From positions 77,961 through 141,960 of the forward strand of contig JADKAS010000014.1 in assembly GCA_016715245.1 (NCBI GenBank): DNA of 64,000 nucleotides. The letters are read 5' to 3'. The notes beneath the pieces are model-generated. The model did no database searches, was not told the origin of the DNA, and was given only the letters and a program-made list of their open reading frames with translations. The translations under genes were made by a program, and so were the position numbers. Positions 45,903-55,659 of the stretch are shown piece by piece. The stretch's first letter is position 1. The number at the start of each line of letters is the position of its first letter. This DNA comes from Saprospiraceae bacterium. GTDB lineage: Bacteria; Bacteroidota; Bacteroidia; Chitinophagales; Saprospiraceae.

Positions 45903-46311
45903 CTTCAGTATCCCGGATATCCTGACACAATTCTATAAGTACACTGTTGGTGCCTTTTGGATGAAGAAAACAAACCCATTTACCATCTGCCCCTTTTTTC
46001 GGGTATTCATTCAGAAGAATAAATCCTTCTTCCCTGAGCCTGTTCATTTCTTCCTTTATATTATCTACGGCAAAGGCAATATGGTGGATACCTTCACCTT
46101 TTTTGTCAAGGAATTTTTGAATGGGGCTCTCTTCGGACGTTGGATGGAGAAGTTCAATTTTGTTGGGACCTGCCTGGAAAAAGGAAGTAAGTACGGATTC
46201 AGACGCTACAACTTCTCGCTTATAAGATTTGACATTAAGGATTTTTGTAAAAAGTTGTTCGCTTAGATCCATATTTTTTACAGCAATACCAATGTGTTCG
46301 ATTTTATTCAT
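45892..46311 (-). CDS. mce: Methylmalonyl-CoA epimerase
   Basis: 139 residues of the vicinal-oxygen-chelate fold. It interconverts (R)- and (S)-methylmalonyl-CoA in the propionate/succinate route. Metal ligands lie in the pattern IEHIGIAVKN (His5 region), IHHIAFAVDN (His in the second module) and SVLIELCQ (Glu). The longer frame to 46383 adds 24 residues unlike the family, so MNKIEHIG at 46311 is used. A partial -7 element (TACCTTAG) is upstream. The mutase is not here, but its chaperone gene meaB is at 3346. Confidence 0.93.
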   Translation of the reverse strand: MNKIEHIGIAVKNMDLSEQLFTKILNVKSYKREVVASESVLTSFFQAGPNKIELLHPTSEESPIQKFLDKKGEGIHHIAFAVDNIKEEMNRLREEGFILLNEYPKKGADGKWVCFLHPKGTNSVLIELCQDIRDTEDGF

Positions 46312-46467
46312 GGATTTGAAATAAGATGCTAAGGTAATAAATTTTAAAAACGAATACGATTTATTAATAATGACAAAACTCAATAAGATTAATCAAAATG
46401 TATTAATTTTTTTGTTAATATATAAAATATAGGGTAAACCATTACATTTTATATATTAATATTGCCA

Positions 46468-46475
46468 TATATTCG
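46468..46475 (+). promoter_or_regulatory. Weak -7 element for the secreted-protein cluster
   Basis: TATATTCG is one base off TAnnTTTG and lies 27 bases before the ATG at 46502, the first gene of the cluster to 52620. Confidence 0.3.
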
Positions 46476-46501
46476 CATTTATTAATATTAAAGTGGTGAA
46501 A

Positions 46502-46978
46502 ATGAGAAATATTTTAACTTTTATTCTATTTGTTGGTGCTTTTTTAAATTCTATTTCTGCACAGGAAATTCTTCTTCTTAAGTCTTCCGGTAAGGTTGTC
46601 ATAGGAGACACTTCCCAGATTATGACACCTGGAGATTACAATCTTTATGTCCAGAATGGTATTCTTACAGAAAGGGTAAAAGTAGCCTTGAAGTCATCTG
46701 CAGATTGGGCGGATCATGCTTTTGAAGAGACGCCAAAATTGCGACAAGTTGAAGAATCCATTCAAAATCACAAACATCTGTTTGAAATGCCTTCTGCAGA
46801 AACACTCGTTAAAAATGGCTACGAACTAAAGGAAATGGATGCCCGGCTCCTCAAGCAGATTGAATGGTTGTGGCAACATGTCCTCATTTTGTCCAAACAA
46901 AATGAAGAAATGGCCATTAAAATAGAGGATCTGCAAAAAGAATTAAAAAACAAATCTTCAGAGGATATTCAAAAATAA
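46502..46978 (+). CDS. Small exported protein equal to a surface-protein C-terminal coiled-coil module
   Basis: 158 residues. A signal peptide (NILTFILFVGAFLNSISAQ) is followed by GKVVIGD and YNLYVQNGILTERVKVALKS. The Bacteroidota tail block is next (WADHAFEETPKLRQVEESIQ, then NKHLFEMPSAETLVKNG and LLKQIEWLWQHVLILSKQNE). In larger proteins this block ends fibre-like surface proteins and forms a coiled coil; here it is almost the whole protein. GTG codons at 46493 and 46496 precede, but the ATG at 46502 begins the signal peptide. It lies 4 bases before the DUF1800 gene. Function unknown; a trimer-forming surface stub is plausible. Confidence 0.8.
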   Translation: MRNILTFILFVGAFLNSISAQEILLLKSSGKVVIGDTSQIMTPGDYNLYVQNGILTERVKVALKSSADWADHAFEETPKLRQVEESIQNHKHLFEMPSAETLVKNGYELKEMDARLLKQIEWLWQHVLILSKQNEEMAIKIEDLQKELKNKSSEDIQK

Positions 46979-46982
46979 ACCG

Positions 46983-48779
46983 ATGAACGACCAAAAAATC
47001 CGGCATATTATTCCGATTGCCATTGGCTTATTATGGTTTATCGGTTTGTCAGCACAAAGGGATACCATAACCCTCGGTTACGGTGGACAAGGCGTGATGA
47101 TTTCAGCAAGCAGTAATACCCATCCGGGCCATCCAGACAATACAATGAATCAGGATGGTTTCCTTCCCAATCAAAACGCAGCTTCCCGATTTTTACAGCA
47201 TGCAAGTCTCGGACATAATGAATCTGAAATAGAAGCTGTGGCCACTGCAGGATACGAAACATGGATTGACAGTCAACTTGTGGTTCCCAAAGCGTTTTCT
47301 GTGCTTCAAAAAATCAGAGACTATCACCGAATCATCAAAGATTCAACTGCCAATCCTGCCGCTACTGTCGGATCACGACCCTGGCGTTATGCGTGGTGGC
47401 AATATTTTATGAACTCTCCGGATCTCCTTCGACAGCGTGTTGCTCTTGCCTTGAGTGAAATTTGTGTTATTTCTGAGAATTCCGGATTTGGAGGCAATGC
47501 CTATGCCATGGGACCCTACTATGACATTCTTCTTGATCGTGCCTTTGGCAATTATAAAGACCTGCTTCGGGACATTACCTACAATGCTGCCATGTCGGTG
47601 TATCTTACGCATCTTAATAATCCAAAATCCAATCCCGCGACTAATACCTACCCGGATGAAAATTATGCGCGTGAGCTCATGCAACTGTTTACGATAGGTA
47701 CCGTACTACTCAATAATAACGGCACTGAAATTCTTGACAATGAAGGCAGGCCCATCGATGCCTATGATAATGATGATATACTGGAGTATTCAAAAATATT
47801 CACCGGATTGACATGGGCAGACAGAACACAGTTCGGACGGGGGGCACTCAATGATACCAGCTACATTCCCGACCTGGTGATGTGGAATTCTTTTCACGAG
47901 CCCGGAGTTAAAAATCTTTTAAACGGTTTTCAGGTACCTGACCGGAATCCTGTTGATGGTGTTGCAGATATAGAAGATGCGTTGCAGAATCTTTTTGACC
48001 ACCCCAATACACCTCCTTTTGTCTGCAAAAGACTTATACAGAGGATGGTTACGTCCAATCCTTCTCCGGCTTATGTAAATGATGTAGCCAATGTTTTTAT
48101 CAACAATGGATCGGGTGTCCGGGGTGACCTTTCCAAAGTAATTAAAGCCATTTTACTACATCAGGAAGCAAGAGGATGTGAAAATTGTGATGTCCCGGTA
48201 TATGGAATGCTTCGTGAACCCATGGTGCGGTATTTTCAGATACATAAAGCCTTTAATGCCTTTTCTACCAGTGGGAATTACCGGAATGACCTGAGTTATA
48301 TTTATACTTTAACAGGACAGAGACCATTGGCATCGCCAAGTGTATTTAATTTTTTCCAATCGGATTTTCAACCCATCGGGCCGATTGCTGAAGGAGATTT
48401 ATTCGCACCTGAATTTCAGATTACCAATGCCCAGACAATTCAGGGATTTGTCAATGGCTTGTACCGATGGTTGTTTGATGGAGATATTTCAGACGAATAT
48501 AGTTTGTATAACAATGAACCTGCTGGTAATTACAGCAACCAGATTGCCAATCTTGACCTTTCGGAAGAATTGGTTTTGACACAAAACGACTGGTTGCATG
48601 TGTTATTAGACCGACTGAATTTACTTCTTGCAAATGGTTCTCTGACACAGCCGACATTACAAACCATCAAAACGGTACTGCAACAATTTCCAAATCAAAC
48701 AGAAACTGAAAGGAGACAAAAAGTTACCCTGGCCATATATCTGGTCATGACTTCACCTGATTACCAGATTAAACGATAA
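46983..48779 (+). CDS. DUF1800-family exported protein
   Basis: 598 residues with a signal peptide (IIPIAIGLLWFIGLSAQ). The DUF1800 domain (about 60-560) shows ASRFLQHASLGHNESEIEAV and NPAATVGSRPWRYAWWQYF, then ENYARELMQLFTIGTVLLNN further on. DUF1800 genes nearly always sit next to DUF1501 genes, as here, 3 bases apart. The family is exported and of unknown chemistry. The cluster continues with a PA14/discoidin protein, suggesting a joint surface or polymer-processing role, which is inference. Confidence 0.93.
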   Translation: MNDQKIRHIIPIAIGLLWFIGLSAQRDTITLGYGGQGVMISASSNTHPGHPDNTMNQDGFLPNQNAASRFLQHASLGHNESEIEAVATAGYETWIDSQLVVPKAFSVLQKIRDYHRIIKDSTANPAATVGSRPWRYAWWQYFMNSPDLLRQRVALALSEICVISENSGFGGNAYAMGPYYDILLDRAFGNYKDLLRDITYNAAMSVYLTHLNNPKSNPATNTYPDENYARELMQLFTIGTVLLNNNGTEILDNEGRPIDAYDNDDILEYSKIFTGLTWADRTQFGRGALNDTSYIPDLVMWNSFHEPGVKNLLNGFQVPDRNPVDGVADIEDALQNLFDHPNTPPFVCKRLIQRMVTSNPSPAYVNDVANVFINNGSGVRGDLSKVIKAILLHQEARGCENCDVPVYGMLREPMVRYFQIHKAFNAFSTSGNYRNDLSYIYTLTGQRPLASPSVFNFFQSDFQPIGPIAEGDLFAPEFQITNAQTIQGFVNGLYRWLFDGDISDEYSLYNNEPAGNYSNQIANLDLSEELVLTQNDWLHVLLDRLNLLLANGSLTQPTLQTIKTVLQQFPNQTETERRQKVTLAIYLVMTSPDYQIKR

Positions 48780-48782
48780 AAC

Positions 48783-50240
48783 ATGGGCAAAAAACATATA
48801 TCCAGACGACAGTTTATTCAGGATGGTGGTTGTGCCGCCCTGGGTTCGCTGACGTTTTTATCCAGTGTACTGAATCTTGGAGCTATTGCTACCGCAGCCG
48901 CCAGACCACATATTATTAATATGCCCGGAGATTATAAAGCGATGGTCTGCATCTTACTTTCAGGAGGATGGGATTCACATAATATCCTGGTCCCTACGGA
49001 TACGGTACATTACAACCATTATACCGCATCCAGAGGAAGCCTTGCTTTGGATAAAAATGCTTCACCTGCCCAACTACTGCCATTGGATTTTAACGATAAT
49101 GGGAAAACCTATTCGGTTCATGCAGCAATGCCACAGGTCAGAAATCTTTTCGACAACCAACATTTATCTTTTCTTGCCAATATTGGAACCCTCATCGAAC
49201 CCATTGCTAACGTCACTGAATACAATTCAGGAATGAAAAAATTGCCTTTGGGTTTATATTCACATTCTGATCAGATAATGCATTGGCAAACTTCTGTACC
49301 TCAATCAAGATCAGCTGTGGGTGTAGCGGGAAGAATCGCTGATTTACTAAACGATATGAATACGATTCCGGAAGTATCCTTTAATATATCTCTGAGTGGT
49401 AAAAATCGTTTTCAGGCGGGTAATGAAACCAACGAATTTTCACTTTCACGTACGACAACAGCAGCTAATATTGGTTTTACCTCTTTTCCTTCATGGTGGA
49501 GTGATTTCGGGTATAAAACGCAAATCCGCAATCAGGCTATAGGAAGTATGATGGAACAGGAATACAATAATATATTCCAGCAAACCCTTGGAACCTTAGG
49601 GAAAAACAGTATTGAAAGTATTGAAAAATTCAGGGTTGCCCTTGCCAATGTGACGCCTTTAACGACTACATTTTCTACATCCGGTTTGTCACAGGATTTG
49701 TTGAAAATTGCAGAACTCATTAAAGTGAGAAGTTTTCTGGGTACCAGCCGGCAGATATTTTTTATCAACTACGGAGGATGGGATCACCATGACAACCTGT
49801 TGGGAAATATGAATACCATGTTGCCCGTCGTAAGTGCGGCCCTCAATGAATTTAATTCTGCACTTACCGAACTCGGAGTTTATGATAAGGTGGTAACTTT
49901 TACCATTTCTGATTTTGCAAGGACACTGACCTCCAACGGTAATGGTACCGATCATGCATGGGGAAGTAATCAAATGATTATGGGTGGACCAATACAAGGT
50001 AAGCAGGTTTTTGGAGCATATCCTTCTCTTGCCCTTAACAATAATCCACTGAATGTAAGTAATCGGGGGCGTATGATACCCACCACATCTGTAGATGAAA
50101 TGTTTGCCGAACTTGCATTGTGGTTTGGTGTATCGCCCAATGATTTGTCCTACATTCTTCCGAATATTTGTAATTTTTATTCCACCTCTTGTCCGGCTGA
50201 TCCGCCTGCGGGTTATATGCCGATAGGAATGTTTAATTGA
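48783..50240 (+). CDS. DUF1501-family exported protein with twin-arginine signal
   Basis: 485 residues. The N-terminus has a Tat-type signal (SRRQFIQDGGCAALGSLTFL). The DUF1501 domain, related to the alkaline-phosphatase fold, shows ILLSGGWDSHNILVPTD, IFFINYGGWDHHDNLLGNMN and DFARTLTSNGNGTDHAWGSN, with Asp and His likely binding metal. Tat export suggests folding, possibly with metal, before transport, unlike the Sec signal of its DUF1800 neighbour. It is 3 bases from DUF1800 and 6 bases from the PA14 gene. Function unknown. Confidence 0.93.
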   Translation: MGKKHISRRQFIQDGGCAALGSLTFLSSVLNLGAIATAAARPHIINMPGDYKAMVCILLSGGWDSHNILVPTDTVHYNHYTASRGSLALDKNASPAQLLPLDFNDNGKTYSVHAAMPQVRNLFDNQHLSFLANIGTLIEPIANVTEYNSGMKKLPLGLYSHSDQIMHWQTSVPQSRSAVGVAGRIADLLNDMNTIPEVSFNISLSGKNRFQAGNETNEFSLSRTTTAANIGFTSFPSWWSDFGYKTQIRNQAIGSMMEQEYNNIFQQTLGTLGKNSIESIEKFRVALANVTPLTTTFSTSGLSQDLLKIAELIKVRSFLGTSRQIFFINYGGWDHHDNLLGNMNTMLPVVSAALNEFNSALTELGVYDKVVTFTISDFARTLTSNGNGTDHAWGSNQMIMGGPIQGKQVFGAYPSLALNNNPLNVSNRGRMIPTTSVDEMFAELALWFGVSPNDLSYILPNICNFYSTSCPADPPAGYMPIGMFN

Positions 50241-50246
50241 TAGGGT

Positions 50247-52620
50247 ATGAGAAAAAATATTTTATATATCATATTGTTTGTCCTGATACAAACTTCTTGG
50301 TAGCACAAATATGTCCAGGAACGCAAGGTTCGGTTAAATGGCAATGCTGGAGAAATTTGTACGACGCGTCGCTGAGTGAACTGAGTGCACATGAATTTTT
50401 TCCGAATACACCTGATGTTGTACAGACTATTTACAGTATCGACGCACCGATTAACTATGACAATTATATTGGAGGACGTATAGCGGGGTATATTAAAATC
50501 AACACAACAGATAGTGTGCAGTTTAATATGACTTGTAATGAACGAGGTCAGTTCAGACTCAGTACCAATGACAATCCTGCCAATCTCGTGACCATTGCTT
50601 CTGTTCCTGCCTTTACCAATATCAGCGAACATACAAAATATTCGGAACAGACGTCAGCGAAAATACAACTTGTGGGTGGTCAATATTATTATTTTGAACT
50701 GACGTACGTCGAAAGTACCGGAAGTGACCATTGCCGTATACACTGGAAAAACAGTTTTATCAGTAATACAACCTGGAACATCATTTCTGCCCAATATATT
50801 ATGATATGGTTGTCAGGCGAGCAGCCTGTCCTGCACGAGGAACAGCTTGTGATGACGGAAATGCAAATACAACAGGAGATCAGGAAGATGGCCATTGTAA
50901 TTGTGTGGGAAAAGCAAATACAAGCCTTACCTGCATCGGAGACAGAGGAAGAATTGAAAGATATCGCTATGACAATATTGCAGGATCTACACTTAATGAT
51001 TTATACGCTGCAGCAAATTTTCCGGGAACACCTCAATTCAGCGCTGCTATGAATGTCATGGGACTTCCATCTACCAGCGGACTGAATAATTTCGGACAAT
51101 TAGTGTCAGCTTTTATTTCTGTACCTGTCAGTGGTAACTACAGATTTAATATAACGGGAGATGACCAGACTGCCTTGTTCCTCAGTAACAATCACGACCC
51201 TGCAAATAAACAATCAACCCTGGCAATTGTACTTGCTTTTTCCAATATGACGGAACATAACAAATACGTTTTCCAGTCAACAGCCAATGTATATCTCCAG
51301 GCCGGACAATATTACTATATTGAGATAAATCAAAAACAAGGAACTGGCTCCAGTCATTTTGGTTTGTTCTGGCAGACACCATTTACACCACCAAATGTAT
51401 GGAAAAGGATTCCTTCTTATTATTTTTATGATTACAATTGTGATGTTGCCTGTATTCCGCAGGGCACACCATGTGATGATGGAAATCCTTTTACCAATGC
51501 CGATCAGTACAACGAAAATTGTGAATGTATGGGAACACCTTGTACCGGAGACGATTGTGATAGTCCTTTGGCCAGCTATATTCCCTTTGCTCCTTGTGGG
51601 CTGACCGATCAATTGACCAACAGGAGAGAAAATTCATGGTTGTCCTGTCAGGTAAAAAACAATCCCAATCCAAGTAGAGAAAGAGGTCACTGGATTTTGT
51701 ACGATCTTGGACAAAGATATGAAATGATTTCAAGTCAGATTTGGAATTACAATGCAGCCGGGCAAACACAAAACGGGTTTGAGGTGGTCACCATTGATTA
51801 TTCAGAAGACGGAAACCAATGGCAAACTTTGGGGACTTACAATTGGCCACTGGCGCCCGGTGAAAACGGATATGGAGGTTTTAACGGGCCGGAATTTAAT
51901 AACATAAAAGCCCGCTATATTTTGATAAATTCCTTGGATGATACAACAACCTGCAGGGGATTGAGCAAGGTAGCTTTCCATGCGGTGGTATGTCCGGAAA
52001 TGAATACGGTTTGCGACGATGGTAATGAAAATACGGTTGATGACAAATTCAATGATAATTGTGAATGTACGGGTAGAGATTTGTCAATAAATCCATGCAG
52101 CGAAACAGTGATATTTTTGCAGGATACCACTTTGAATGCACAAGTAATCGGTGCTGAAATAAGTATTACATCCGGTGATACGGTCTGGGTTAGTGGGGTT
52201 GCCGGTTTGGTGGCCGGTAGTTATATTGAGTTGAATCCCGGTTTTGCGTCAGAACCAAATTCCATTTTTATGGCATCCATCAGCCCATGTGATGAAATTG
52301 GTTTGACGGCTCCAGTCAATGCAGAAGAAAGAAGATCATCTCCGGCCCGAAATCCTGAAGAACTTCCTTATCTTTTTGTAAAAAAAGTGAAAGAAAGTGA
52401 AAGTATCGATATATATTTCCGAATGGATGGAAAAGGACAAGCCAAATTATTATTGAAGGATGTTGGATCAGGAATAACGTATTATCTTCTGGACAATGAG
52501 TTATTGAATCAGGGTTTGTACCGCAAGAGAATACCTTCAAGAAAGTTGTCCGAAGAACATAATCTGAATTTTGAGTATTTTTATAAAGGAGAAAAATATG
52601 AGGCAAAATTCGGACAATAG
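50247..52620 (+). CDS. Secreted PA14/discoidin protein with Cys-rich CDDGN segments, frameshifted
   Basis: Three frames make one protein of about 791 residues. ATG at 50247 starts a signal peptide (MRKNILYIILFVLIQTS). A missing T near 50297-50298 shifts into the next frame (VAQICPGTQGS), and a missing T near 50799-50803 into the last (YDMVVRRAACPARGTACDDG). Domains in order: PA14-like (about 50303-50795), Cys-rich ACDDGNANTTGDQEDGHCNC, second PA14-like (about 50930-51430), CDDGNPFTNADQYNENCEC, discoidin-like (about 51570-51990), VCDDGNENTVDDKFNDNCEC, a stalk-like repeat, and a C-terminal region without a canonical T9SS motif. Likely carbohydrate or matrix binding at the cell surface. Last gene of the cluster. 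Confidence 0.85.
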
Positions 52621-52684
52621 GTTGTTCGAAAATTTATATAAATTTGAAAATTTACATAACATATTTTTTTTATTAGGATTAAAA

Positions 52685-52722
52685 AAAAATAAGGTAGTCA
52701 ATTTTGGCTACCTTATTTTTTG
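52685..52722. terminator. Bidirectional terminator between the PA14 gene and the BlaR1-like gene
   Basis: AAAAATAAGGTAG pairs with CTACCTTATTTTT around a 10-base loop, with A and T runs that make it work in both directions. It separates the convergent genes ending at 52620 and 52750. Confidence 0.85.
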
Positions 52723-52749
52723 TAAGAGATTTTTACTGTTGTATCCGGG

Positions 52750-54651
52750 TTAAAACGCTTTGTATTTGCGTTTTGCTTCCTTACCCCAGAAGTGAAATGA
52801 TATTCTTGATTTTTTTTCAAGGGAGGTTCCGGTGGTTTCTTCAAAAATTCTTTTGTATTTGTTCCAGATATTTGAAGGTTGTTTTTCTCCGTTGATCTTA
52901 AGCGTTTTGCCGGTGAGTTCCACCTTATTTTCTTTGTTGGGTATCAGCAAACCGTCTTTGTTTAATTGATTGCCCAAAACATCGTTTACATTAGCCGGGT
53001 GTCTTTGAGGGGCTGTTTCAAATTCAAAATCTTCAAATGGTGCAACATTGTCAGGAAAGTTGAATTCAAACGATTTTTCTCCGTCCATTCCCGGAAAATC
53101 TTTGTGAAAATGAAACCTGAAAGCTTTATTATCCGGAGCATCCATGAGTGAATCAAAGTGATAAAATTCAAAATTCTTATTTTTTAACTGGTCTCTGAGC
53201 ATTTCCATATGTTTTTTTACATTATCTCCAAATACCCTGTTTCCGGCGATATCTTCAAAAGAAAAGTTGCGAAAAAATGTATCAGAGGGGAAATCAAATT
53301 CAAAATCACGGTCCCCGAAACTGTAGATACGAATATCCTTTTTTACGCCACCGTCATTACCAAAAGAGTGGATTTGAATGTCCTTGGTCACTTCCGGATA
53401 TTTGTCATAATTTTCAGGTTCGATTTTTTTACCGTCGATTTCCATGTCAACGATTTTACCGTTTTCCATCTCTAGTTTCACTTCTTTATCATTTTCCTTT
53501 TTGATGATGGTAACGCTTTCTTTCCTAACCGGAATCGAATCTGATGAAAGTACATTTGATGTATTGTCAACAAAATCAAATAAACCACTAAGGTAATCCT
53601 GAGTACTGTTTTGATTCCATTGTCGTGCAATGGTGTCTTTGCTTACAAAAAACAAAGAAGAAAGGATGATTAATCCGATGAGGATGTTTTCACTTTTTAC
53701 ATTTTTTTTGGCATTCATGTTTAAAATTTTTTTAATACGGTCAACGAAAAAAGATTTATTTCCGACAAAAGCAAGTGCCGGCGTCTTGTAGGGTTGGTTT
53801 TCCCATTCCTGTAATTTAACAAGTGTTTTTGCGTACGTCAGGTGTTGGCCTCCTATATGTTGAATGGCACATTCGTCACAGCAACTTTCCCTTTCCTCTC
53901 TGATGAGTTTGGAAATGTAATAAACAGCGGGATGGTAGTAGAAAATAACTTCTACAATGGTTTGCAGAAGATTAGCCCACCAATCGTATCTTTTGTAATG
54001 TGCCAGTTCATGGGCAATAATACATTCAATTTCGAAAGCATTGAGTTGGGTTACAAGAGAAACAGGAAACAAAATGACAGGTTTCAGCTGCCCGATGATT
54101 AACGGTGAAGATATATAATCCGATAGTTTCAATTTAATGTTTTTATTTACTTTCCCTGTATGTTTGTATTCATTCCATAATTTCATGAGCACGGATTCTG
54201 AACCCGGAATGATAGCTTTCTTTTTCAGCCATTCCAGATAGAGGAGAGAACCAAAAAGTTTGAAAGTAAAAAATATAATTCCTGAAATCCATAACAATAG
54301 AAGCCAATTTCTGAAAAGCTCAAAGTCCTGAAAAAATGTGACTTGTGGTACGACCAAATTTCTAGAAAAAACAGGAGAAACGGTTGTGCTGATGGTTGAA
54401 ACAACATTTGTATTTTCATTCCCGGAAAAATCATAATAAAAACCAAAGGTTAAGCTTGCGGTAATTACCATAATAAACAAAGAAGACCATGAAAAAAAAT
54501 ATCTTGCAGAGGGAGTTTTGATAATATTTTTTTTAAGGCACCATGAAGCTATCGCAGCAATGAATGTAAATTGCCACAGACTATGTAAAAAGACCATCCC
54601 AAGGGCATCTTTGGTATTTTGACCGGGTAGTAAAAAAACATCTTCGAACAT
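52750..54651 (-). CDS. BlaR1/MecR1-like M56 metallopeptidase with non-PBP sensor region
   Basis: 633 residues. Four transmembrane segments (about 22-135 and 320-340) bracket the M56 zinc protease domain with HELAH at 214-218 (IIAHELAHYKRYDW). In classical BlaR1 the C-terminal extracellular domain is a beta-lactam-binding penicillin sensor. Here about 280 residues (350-633) replace it with an acidic, Phe-rich region (KSFEFNFPDN) and DGKKIEPENYDKY-like motifs. Ligand sensing must therefore differ. It lies 11 bases after the BlaI-like repressor gene, in the standard BlaI-BlaR1 order. It probably cleaves the repressor on signal, releasing its own operon and possibly other genes. Confidence 0.9.
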   Translation of the reverse strand: MFEDVFLLPGQNTKDALGMVFLHSLWQFTFIAAIASWCLKKNIIKTPSARYFFSWSSLFIMVITASLTFGFYYDFSGNENTNVVSTISTTVSPVFSRNLVVPQVTFFQDFELFRNWLLLLWISGIIFFTFKLFGSLLYLEWLKKKAIIPGSESVLMKLWNEYKHTGKVNKNIKLKLSDYISSPLIIGQLKPVILFPVSLVTQLNAFEIECIIAHELAHYKRYDWWANLLQTIVEVIFYYHPAVYYISKLIREERESCCDECAIQHIGGQHLTYAKTLVKLQEWENQPYKTPALAFVGNKSFFVDRIKKILNMNAKKNVKSENILIGLIILSSLFFVSKDTIARQWNQNSTQDYLSGLFDFVDNTSNVLSSDSIPVRKESVTIIKKENDKEVKLEMENGKIVDMEIDGKKIEPENYDKYPEVTKDIQIHSFGNDGGVKKDIRIYSFGDRDFEFDFPSDTFFRNFSFEDIAGNRVFGDNVKKHMEMLRDQLKNKNFEFYHFDSLMDAPDNKAFRFHFHKDFPGMDGEKSFEFNFPDNVAPFEDFEFETAPQRHPANVNDVLGNQLNKDGLLIPNKENKVELTGKTLKINGEKQPSNIWNKYKRIFEETTGTSLEKKSRISFHFWGKEAKRKYKAF

Positions 54652-54662
54652 GGGAAATAAAT

Positions 54663-55046
54663 TTAATCTTTGTTAATATTTTTATTCTCGATTATAGCTA
54701 TTATAGATTTTAAGTCATTAATGTCTTCATGACTTATTTTTTGATTTCCGAGCGTTTGCATCACCATATTCATAGCCGAACCATGAAAAACATTATTGAC
54801 AAAATCGTCTATCATTCTATTTTTGGTATCTGCTTCGTTTATGACAGCTTTGTATACATGTGTCTTATGGTCAGTATCCCTTATCGTCAGTCCTTTTTCA
54901 TTCATAATCTGCAAAAACTTTAATGTGGTGGTATAGCCCACATCTTTTTTTGAATTGAGAATATCATTTACAAATCTGACCGTGGAGGGTCCATGTTGCC
55001 AAAGGACTTTTAATATTTCCAACTCTGCTTCTGTGGGCTTAAACAT
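54663..55046 (-). CDS. BlaI/MecI/CopY-family transcriptional repressor
   Basis: 127 residues. A winged helix-turn-helix (about 1-75) contains PTEAELEILKVLWQHGPSTV, VNDILNSKKDVGYTTTLKFL and QIMNEKGL. A C-terminal dimerisation helix region follows (MIDDFVNNVFHGSAMNMVMQ). Members bind as dimers to inverted repeats and are inactivated by the cognate M56 protease. Two matched TACGAA-N4-TTCGTA palindromes lie just upstream over its promoter, so autorepression of the pair is strongly suggested. First gene of the operon with the BlaR1-like protein. Confidence 0.93.
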   Translation of the reverse strand: MFKPTEAELEILKVLWQHGPSTVRFVNDILNSKKDVGYTTTLKFLQIMNEKGLTIRDTDHKTHVYKAVINEADTKNRMIDDFVNNVFHGSAMNMVMQTLGNQKISHEDINDLKSIIAIIENKNINKD

Positions 55047-55065
55047 TTTTTTATTTTTTGAAGGA

Positions 55066-55073
55066 CAAATATA
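55066..55073 (-). promoter_or_regulatory. -7 element of the BlaI-BlaR1 operon
   Basis: TATATTTG on the minus strand is an exact TAnnTTTG match, 20 bases before the ATG at 55046. It abuts operator 1 at 55074, so bound repressor would block the promoter. Confidence 0.7.
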
Positions 55074-55089
55074 TACGAAACAATTCGTA
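55074..55089. promoter_or_regulatory. BlaI-type operator 1
   Basis: TACGAA-ACAA-TTCGTA is a perfect 6-bp inverted repeat with a 4-base spacer. It immediately follows the -7 element on the template and pairs with an identical repeat 31 bases away, about three helical turns. Confidence 0.75.
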
Positions 55090-55104
55090 GTGTAAAAACT
55101 TTAC

Positions 55105-55120
55105 TACGAAAATGTTCGTA
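55105..55120. promoter_or_regulatory. BlaI-type operator 2
   Basis: TACGAA-AATG-TTCGTA is a second copy with the same arms and spacer length. Between the two lies a smaller dyad, GTAAA-AAC-TTTAC (55092-55104). Two matched sites on one face fit cooperative repressor binding. Confidence 0.75.
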
Positions 55121-55659
55121 CTTTAAGAAAAATTTAACTTTTTTGACCTATGAAAGTTTACAATTCAGATAATTTGGATTTCCAAATTATTATTTTTTCC
55201 AGATGTATTTCATTGTTATTATGGGTAAAAGGACAAAAATTATAACGCTGGTTACCTGCAATCCCTACTTATGGTATATTTCCTGATTTTATATGCAAAG
55301 TATTTAAGAAAGATTTGATAGTCAACATGCATGTTTTTTTCATTTCTCTGACTTCAATCGTTTCTGGCCAATTGAGGGTTTGGGATCCATCTTTTTTACT
55401 GGTTCTTGATTATGACACAATTTTAACTTTTTCAGAAGACTATTTTATAATTCTTACGGTACCACCAAAAAGATCACAAAATCATTGAAAACATCAAACT
55501 ATTGCAGTTTGGACCCTGTATTTCACAAATCTCCATAAAGCTAAACAAAGTTGGCCAAAAAATTTATTTTTTGAATGACAATAGTTTACTTAAGGTTATG
55601 CTTGAAATGGATTTATATTTATAAACTTATGATAAAATGCTTTCCAATGAGTCATACAA
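55121..55659. other. 540 bases with no recognised gene
   Basis: No convincing coding frame on either strand. A short leftward stretch near 55365-55440 reads QEPVKKMDPKPSIGQKRLKS before a stop and may be the end of a lost gene. Nothing else is seen. Confidence 0.35.
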
